From assembly GCA_001931875.2 (NCBI GenBank), contig MSJH02000824.1, positions 27,837 through 91,836 on the forward strand: a stretch of DNA of 64,000 nt. The letters run 5' to 3'. The position numbers and the translations under genes are program-made. The notes under the pieces are model-generated. The model ran no database searches, was not told the DNA's origin, and saw only the letters and a program-made list of their open reading frames with translations. The DNA is from Byssochlamys sp. IMV 00236 (lineage: Eukaryota; Ascomycota; Eurotiomycetes; Eurotiales; Thermoascaceae). Shown here piece after piece: positions 59,033-64,000 of the stretch (positions are counted from its first letter, which is position 1; each line of letters opens with the position of its first letter).

Positions 59033-61262
59033 TTACAGGTCCAGAGTCTTGAAATCCGCACCAGCTTCTGCGCTCAATGGCTGAACTCTCGCTCTTGAGT
59101 CAGCGTCTGTTGGCTGGAAAGTGAAGTGGTTTCCAAGACCGGCAGTGGTGGCGTCGGCGAGGATAGCGTTCGCTTCCTCACCAGGGCCCTTGAGGCTAGC
59201 AGCTTGCATTGCGTCCTGGACTTCCTTGACTCGCTTCTTGAAGGCCATGCGGTCGAGGAAGAGCTGCTGTCGGGCCTGCTCCAGCTCTCTGCGCTCAGCT
59301 TCGATGATCTCTTCCATTTCGTTGAACTGCGCAAGCTTAATCTCGAACTTCTGCAGCGTGATGTTGACAGCAGCAGATACAAGGCGAGTCATCTCGCGCT
59401 CTTCGTGCGATGCCAGGGCACCGGCACGAGCAGCAGATGTTCCCAGTGCTACAGTGGCAAGAGATGCTGGCGTACGCTTGTCTCCCTGGGCCACTTCCGT
59501 GGACTCCTGTTCCCGAGAGACTTCCTCGATCTCCATCGAATCCTCAGACTTCATGGGCTCTCCTTCCTTCTCCTTGCCTTTATCTTGAGCCTTGTCACTG
59601 CTCTTCTCAATCTGCTTTTGGAGCTCCTTGCGGATCTCCTGCACGGAGCGTCCGGCTGCCGCGGCAGCCACTGCAGGCTCTGCCATCTGTGCCAAAAATG
59701 CGACAACAGACAGAACAGGGTTGTCGAGCTGGCTAACCGGCTCTCTTCCGTTAGGAGCCCGGTTTGCGTCTGATGTACCGGGCAGATCGTCGAGATACTT
59801 GTCCTCAATCTCTAGTTGCAAGAACTTCATCACACACTCTTCCCGAGTTCTCGTGCCGACATGCTTGGCGATCTGGTCCCAGTTGTCGTCAAAATTCTCG
59901 AGAGCCTCGAGGAGCAGAATCAACTCTGACTCAGACCACGGAGCATCCTTATCGGAGATGCCAGTGTGTGGCTTCTCTTCGATTCTCACAAAGTCTGAGG
60001 CGCTGTGGCTGGACGGCATGCGACCCTGGAGGAAGCAGTTCGGGCACAGATCGTATTTCGTATCAGAAGCATTGGGGTTTGCTGTAGCAGGAGTCGACTT
60101 GGCGTAGTGGAAGCGAAGGCGCGTACAATCGATACCACAAGAGAAGCAGTGGACTTTGCGGCGCGGCTCACGGACGACGCTCTCCAACGACTTGGCTGAA
60201 GCCTCGGCCACTGTGCCGTTAGCGGCAGCGCCATCTCCATTCGTCTGCTTCGCCTTGTCTTCGGAGGGAGTGACTTCTTTGCCCTTATCGTCGTAGATGT
60301 TGCGGCGGATCTCAAGGTTGAGATCCGCCTTGCTGGCAGGAGTAGCGGACGCCGCACGGTCAGTGGCAGGCAGAGGCTTTCCAGGAGTAACAAAGGAGTT
60401 CGGTCCCGGCTGGAATGGCTGCAGTCCACGAGGAGTATCGGCTGTGACTCTGAAGTGGCCAGTGAAAGGTGGGCCGATATTCGAAGGCCGCGTCTGAGGG
60501 TCGACCTAGAACAAAAGTTAGACGGTTTTGCGGAGTAGTTGTTCTTGTTATTCTTACCTGGTAGTTGATGAGGCCCCATTGTTCGAGGAAGGAATGAACA
60601 CGCATTATAGCACAAACATCACCCGCCAGATTTCTGCGGCAGGCAGTGACCGTCAAATACTCGACCGGGTTCAATCGGTAGGTGTTGATCATGAAGTCTC
60701 GGTAATCTTTGTAGACTGCAGGAGTCTTGCTTCGGTTACGACCGTTGAAGAACTCTGCCATTGCTTTCTTTTCCAGAGGGTGGATCGTATGCATATCGAA
60801 CCACGATGTGTAACTGGGGAGAATGATGGCATGTGTCTGGGAAACGAGATGCGAACGAGCTGAATCCTCGACGGAGGCCTTGTCCTGTGCGGGTTGCTCT
60901 TCTCCAGCGGCATCTGCAGCTGGCTGCGAACCAGAAGCATCTGCGCTTGCATCCGCTGTGCCATTCTCCTTGCTTGCCGTCTCTGTACCGCCCATCTCCT
61001 CGTCTTCTGGCTCCGCATCATCATTCTGCGGTCGGGGCGATGCTGGTGCATCCATAGGGTTATCTGATCCCGTGTGCTCGGTCTTTTTCACGGGCGATTG
61101 CGATCCTGCATTTCCAAGTCAGAAGCTTTAGCAACTATTGCGTTTCAGAGAACGATAGCAAGCTAGCGATTACATACCGGAGTCAGCGGGCGCATCCTGG
61201 CCAGCAGCACCTGCCTGCTCTTTATCAGCAGGGCCACCGGGGATGACGGGGTTCTCATCCAT
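59033..61262 (-). CDS. SWI3/RSC8-type chromatin-remodelling subunit
   Basis: Scaffold subunit of the SWI/SNF or RSC complex, nuclear; about 701 aa. Exons on the minus strand are 61262-61178, 61105-60558 and 60505-59033. The order is: an acidic low-complexity start; a SWIRM domain (about 117-211) with [18 protein letters not shown] and [11 protein letters not shown], ending at the second intron; a ZZ-like zinc motif (about 329-385) with HCFSCGIDC and CPNCF; and a SANT domain (about 399-444) with [14 protein letters not shown] and [15 protein letters not shown] long coiled coil follows (about 600-660) with [14 protein letters not shown], a likely dimerisation zone. Filamentous fungi often have a single protein serving both complexes, so I do not choose between SWI3 and RSC8. 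Confidence 0.95.
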
Positions 61263-61970
61263 CGTGGCGCGTTGAGATCTAGATGGGACGTTGGTCGCAA
61301 GTAACGGGAACAGGCTCCTTGCCTGCGATGAGAGACGTCAAGAGTCGTCAAAGCTCTTTGGTGAACAGGACGCAGACGCAGTCAGCAGATGACTGGCGCT
61401 GTAGACCAGGCCGCCAAATACACAGAAGGGGAATGCTGAAGCCCAGGAGGCGGGTGGTGGATGCGGTCTAGATGCGATGTTGCCGGTCCTCACGATCTGT
61501 CGCGAACACGGACAGGAAGCTCCTCGTTCTCCCCAAAAACTCGCGCGGTCGCTGGGGCTGGTGGCACTAGCCCGATGCGGAATACTCTCCGCCACACTTG
61601 GCACCAGCCTCACTCCTGCCACTGTAGTCTAGGTATTTCATTACTCTGTGATAGCATCGTAATGCCTTAATACCAAATAAATTATTTTCTCTGTTGTTGG
61701 GCTGGAGCCATGTCTCCCTAGAATATCAAATACAAAGCAATGGGAAAGTGATGTCCATGACCATGTTGCATTGCCATCTACAGGATGCATATTGACTGTT
61801 CGAAGACAGCACGAGAAACAAAGGAATCGATTGCTTGCGACTGAGGTATCATATCTGATCAATCTCCCTCATACATTGCGTGGTATTATATGCCTGGTCT
61901 GACACTATCTAGGCAAGACTCTCATATTCTATCGTAAACGTCTGTCTGGTCCCATCTTCCACAATCACGC
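61263..61970. other. Intergenic, SWI3-like upstream region and GST 3' flank
   Basis: Contains the SWI3-like gene's promoter and leader and the 3' UTR of the glutathione transferase gene, both on the minus strand. GC-rich to 61.6 kb, AT-rich afterwards. Overlapping short frames are featureless. Confidence 0.5.
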
Positions 61971-62651
61971 CTATTTCTTAGCAGCAGCAGCATCAGCAGC
62001 GGCCTTCACCTCAGCCTTGTCCTTGAGGACTTTGGCTACGGCAGGACGAGACTTGATGCGGTTCAGCCACTCATACAGTTTTGGGAATTCCTTCTCCAGA
62101 TCGATCTCGCTGGCAACCCATGGCACAACCTCGTACCACGGGACGAAGGCAACATCAACATAACTATATTTGCCCCCCACCAGCCAGTCCTGCTTTTCCA
62201 GCACTCTATTCAGGACGCCAGACACACGACGGATTTCATTGACGTAGCGATCCTGTGCGCTCTGGATCTTCTCCGGGTGGTACATCTTGAACCAGACGGC
62301 CTGGCCGAAATAAGGGCCCTGGCCGGACATCTGGTAGTGGAGCCACTGCTTAGCATGGAAGTAGTCGGGCGTGCCCGCCGTGAAGCTGATCTTCTTGTCT
62401 TTGTCGTAGGTCTCCACGAGGTACTCGACAATAGCGCCGGATTCCCACAGCGTGATGCCAGTGTTGGGGTCCTCGATGGCGGGCACTCGTCCGTTGGGGT
62501 TGATCTTTTCAAACGGCTCCTTCTTCATCTCTGGAAACTCCAGGATCTTGAAGTCATAGGGGACGCCCAGTTCCTCAGCGACCATGGCCACCTTCCATGG
62601 GTTGGGGCCGCCGACGTGGCCATAAAGAGTGATCGGTTTAAGAGATGCCAT
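61971..62651 (-). CDS. Glutathione S-transferase, Ure2p/GstA-like
   Basis: Cytosolic glutathione transferase of 226 aa, single exon. The N-terminal thioredoxin-like domain starts MASLKPITLYGHVGGPNPWK and carries the glutathione-binding pattern NGRVPAIEDPNTGITLWESGA with the conserved cis-Pro and Glu-Ser. The C-terminal all-helical domain includes WLHYQMSGQGPYFGQAVWF, typical of the Ure2-like fungal class. The end is Ala/Lys-rich. Likely roles are detoxification of electrophiles and oxidative-stress defence. A reverse-strand TATA-like TTTTATAAC lies around 62713-62722, about 65 bp upstream of the ATG. Confidence 0.94.
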   Translation of the reverse strand: MASLKPITLYGHVGGPNPWKVAMVAEELGVPYDFKILEFPEMKKEPFEKINPNGRVPAIEDPNTGITLWESGAIVEYLVETYDKDKKISFTAGTPDYFHAKQWLHYQMSGQGPYFGQAVWFKMYHPEKIQSAQDRYVNEIRRVSGVLNRVLEKQDWLVGGKYSYVDVAFVPWYEVVPWVASEIDLEKEFPKLYEWLNRIKSRPAVAKVLKDKAEVKAAADAAAAKK

Positions 62652-62712
62652 TTTGGCTGAAGTCGAGTGGAGGACGAATTAGATGGGAATTTTGGGAGGT
62701 GCTAGAGAGCCG

Positions 62713-62722
62713 GTGTTATAAA
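62713..62722 (-). promoter_or_regulatory. TATA-like element of the GST gene
   Basis: The plus strand reads GTTATAAAAG here, giving CTTTTATAAC on the minus strand, about 65 bp upstream of the GST start codon at 62651. The position is compatible with a core promoter with a short leader; this is an inference. Confidence 0.45.
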
Positions 62723-64000
62723 AGAGCAATTAAGTTTGGCCTTTTGTATTTCTGTAAACAGTCTGGAGTTAATCCACGGCGGGGATGTTACAGAGCTTAT
62801 ATATGAACCTGTCCACCGCGGGTGATAAAGCTTGGGACGACTGCCGAATCCAAGCTGGAAGCAGATCCCCCACCTCCCTGCTCCATCTTGATACTCAGAG
62901 TATAACTATTGACAAATGGGGTTTCCCCGAGCACAACATGCAGAATGGCCGAGAATTGTCGAGAAGCTTACTCAATCAACGTCCGAGTCAGCTCCTGAAG
63001 CGCAGTGAAGCTAACCTTAAGCTAACCTTCACTTGCTAAGGCGGCATCAATTATTTTCTAATCACGATGACATACTTGGGGTATGGTACGACGTAGCGTG
63101 TAGCAAGTCTTGGTCCGCATCATGATCTGAAAGCAATGACTACAGACCTAATTGGCTCTGCTGGAGGTCCCGAGACGCTTTCCCGAGACGATTTTCTCCT
63201 CGTGTCTTTTATATTTTTAATCATCGGCGGTGTTTGTAATAATTCGGATGCCGAGCAACGCTTGTATACTTATCCCACGTGACTTTGCGCATTAGTAATC
63301 CATGGTGATCGCTCCAAAGGACGACTTCATTACTTGCCAAAACGGGAGAAAGCAAGAGGTTTCATGGAACAGTTAGACTAGTGGCACATCTCGCGAAACG
63401 AAGCGTCTCTTGGTTGCATATCTGAGCTCTGGTGGTGCTAACTATTGATTTCAAAGCAGGGTCCACTGAAAAATAGGGCGAAAGGGAATGAGACTGCAAG
63501 AAAAGAATGAATATGGTCAGATCTGACATAATTCCATGGATGTAAGCGGCGGAAGGGCACACAAGGCATATCAGCCCAAAGCAATGAAATCGATTCGCTC
63601 AAATCGCCTCGTTTAAGGCTTCTATCATTCAGAAACTACGCTGTAGTATCAAAGCCAAGCGTGTTTCTACGTAGTACGTTAGTTATGCACTGCACCCTAA
63701 AGTCCCAGTGGATATATGCTTGATAAATCATAGAACTTCATCAAAGCTCCAAAGAATCGTTTAAATGAATATGATAGTATTGATCAAATGCGTGTAGTCG
63801 ACGCCGTCCAGCTGCGGGGCGGAAGTCAACACTGACAAGGCGTGGGCAAGCCAAAATTACTTGGCGCGTCGATACGCGTTTGTTCGCGTCAATAGCACCG
63901 CTTCGGGCAGTGGGATAAGCACCAGTACTCAGATAACACCAAGTGCTTGATGCTGTGCGTTCATTGAGATAGCGCCCGTTTCAATGATAATGACAGTATC
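62723..64000. other. Intergenic to window end
   Basis: No gene supported. A CACGTGAC sequence lies at 63276-63283. Short frames only; the far end may belong to the promoter or 3' region of a gene outside the window. Confidence 0.45.

Noticed and set aside
59121..60107. Long plus-strand frames opposite the SWI3-like gene
   Set aside because: Antisense shadows of the Glu/Lys/Ala-rich coding exon; no domain recognised.

Overview
The window looks like nuclear DNA from a filamentous ascomycete, most likely an Aspergillus/Penicillium-type Eurotiomycete. This rests on short GT-AG introns (about 49-120 bp), moderate GC content, and families typical of that group: a Zn2Cys6 regulator, a Yfl054-type aquaglyceroporin, a Jen-type permease, an AIM9-like kinase and a UMTA/LaeA-like methyltransferase. 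I built all gene models by hand from frame continuity across splice sites. No tRNA, rRNA, CRISPR array or intact transposon was recognised, and there is one 20-base assembly gap.

Layout. 0.5-12.8 kb is gene-dense: a Zn2Cys6 transcription factor (+), a membrane-anchored FAD monooxygenase (+), 8-oxoguanine DNA glycosylase (-) head-to-head with the U2AF large splicing subunit (+), then a Cys-rich single-pass surface protein (+) whose first exon does not join cleanly. At 14.0-16.3 kb a small hypothetical ORF (-) lies divergent to a long-tailed aquaglyceroporin (+). 16.3-29.0 kb is a gene desert interrupted only by a seven-helix receptor at 22.5-24.3 kb. At 29.0-38.5 kb lies an accessory block: an OsmC/Ohr-like protein (+), a BAHD-type acyltransferase (-), a SAM methyltransferase (-), an AIM9-like mitochondrial kinase-fold protein (-) and a small spliced hypothetical gene (-). 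A small C2H2 protein (+) follows at 39.3 kb, then 3 kb without genes.

42.9-62.7 kb is mostly housekeeping: a Jen-type monocarboxylate permease (+), NMN adenylyltransferase (+), the GPI inositol-deacylase Bst1 (+), the mitochondrial helicase Irc3 (-) divergent from the Pol I initiation factor Rrn5 (+), a SWI3/RSC8-type chromatin-remodelling subunit (-) and a GstA/Ure2-type glutathione transferase (-).

Most genes act independently. The only stretch suggesting a shared pathway is the acyltransferase plus methyltransferase pair, which has no polyketide, peptide or terpene synthase beside it. The most checkable oddities are an out-of-frame overlapping uORF at BST1, an NPS second pore motif in the aquaglyceroporin, a coding-like spliced ORF antisense to the U2AF 5' end, and the frame break in the surface-protein gene.
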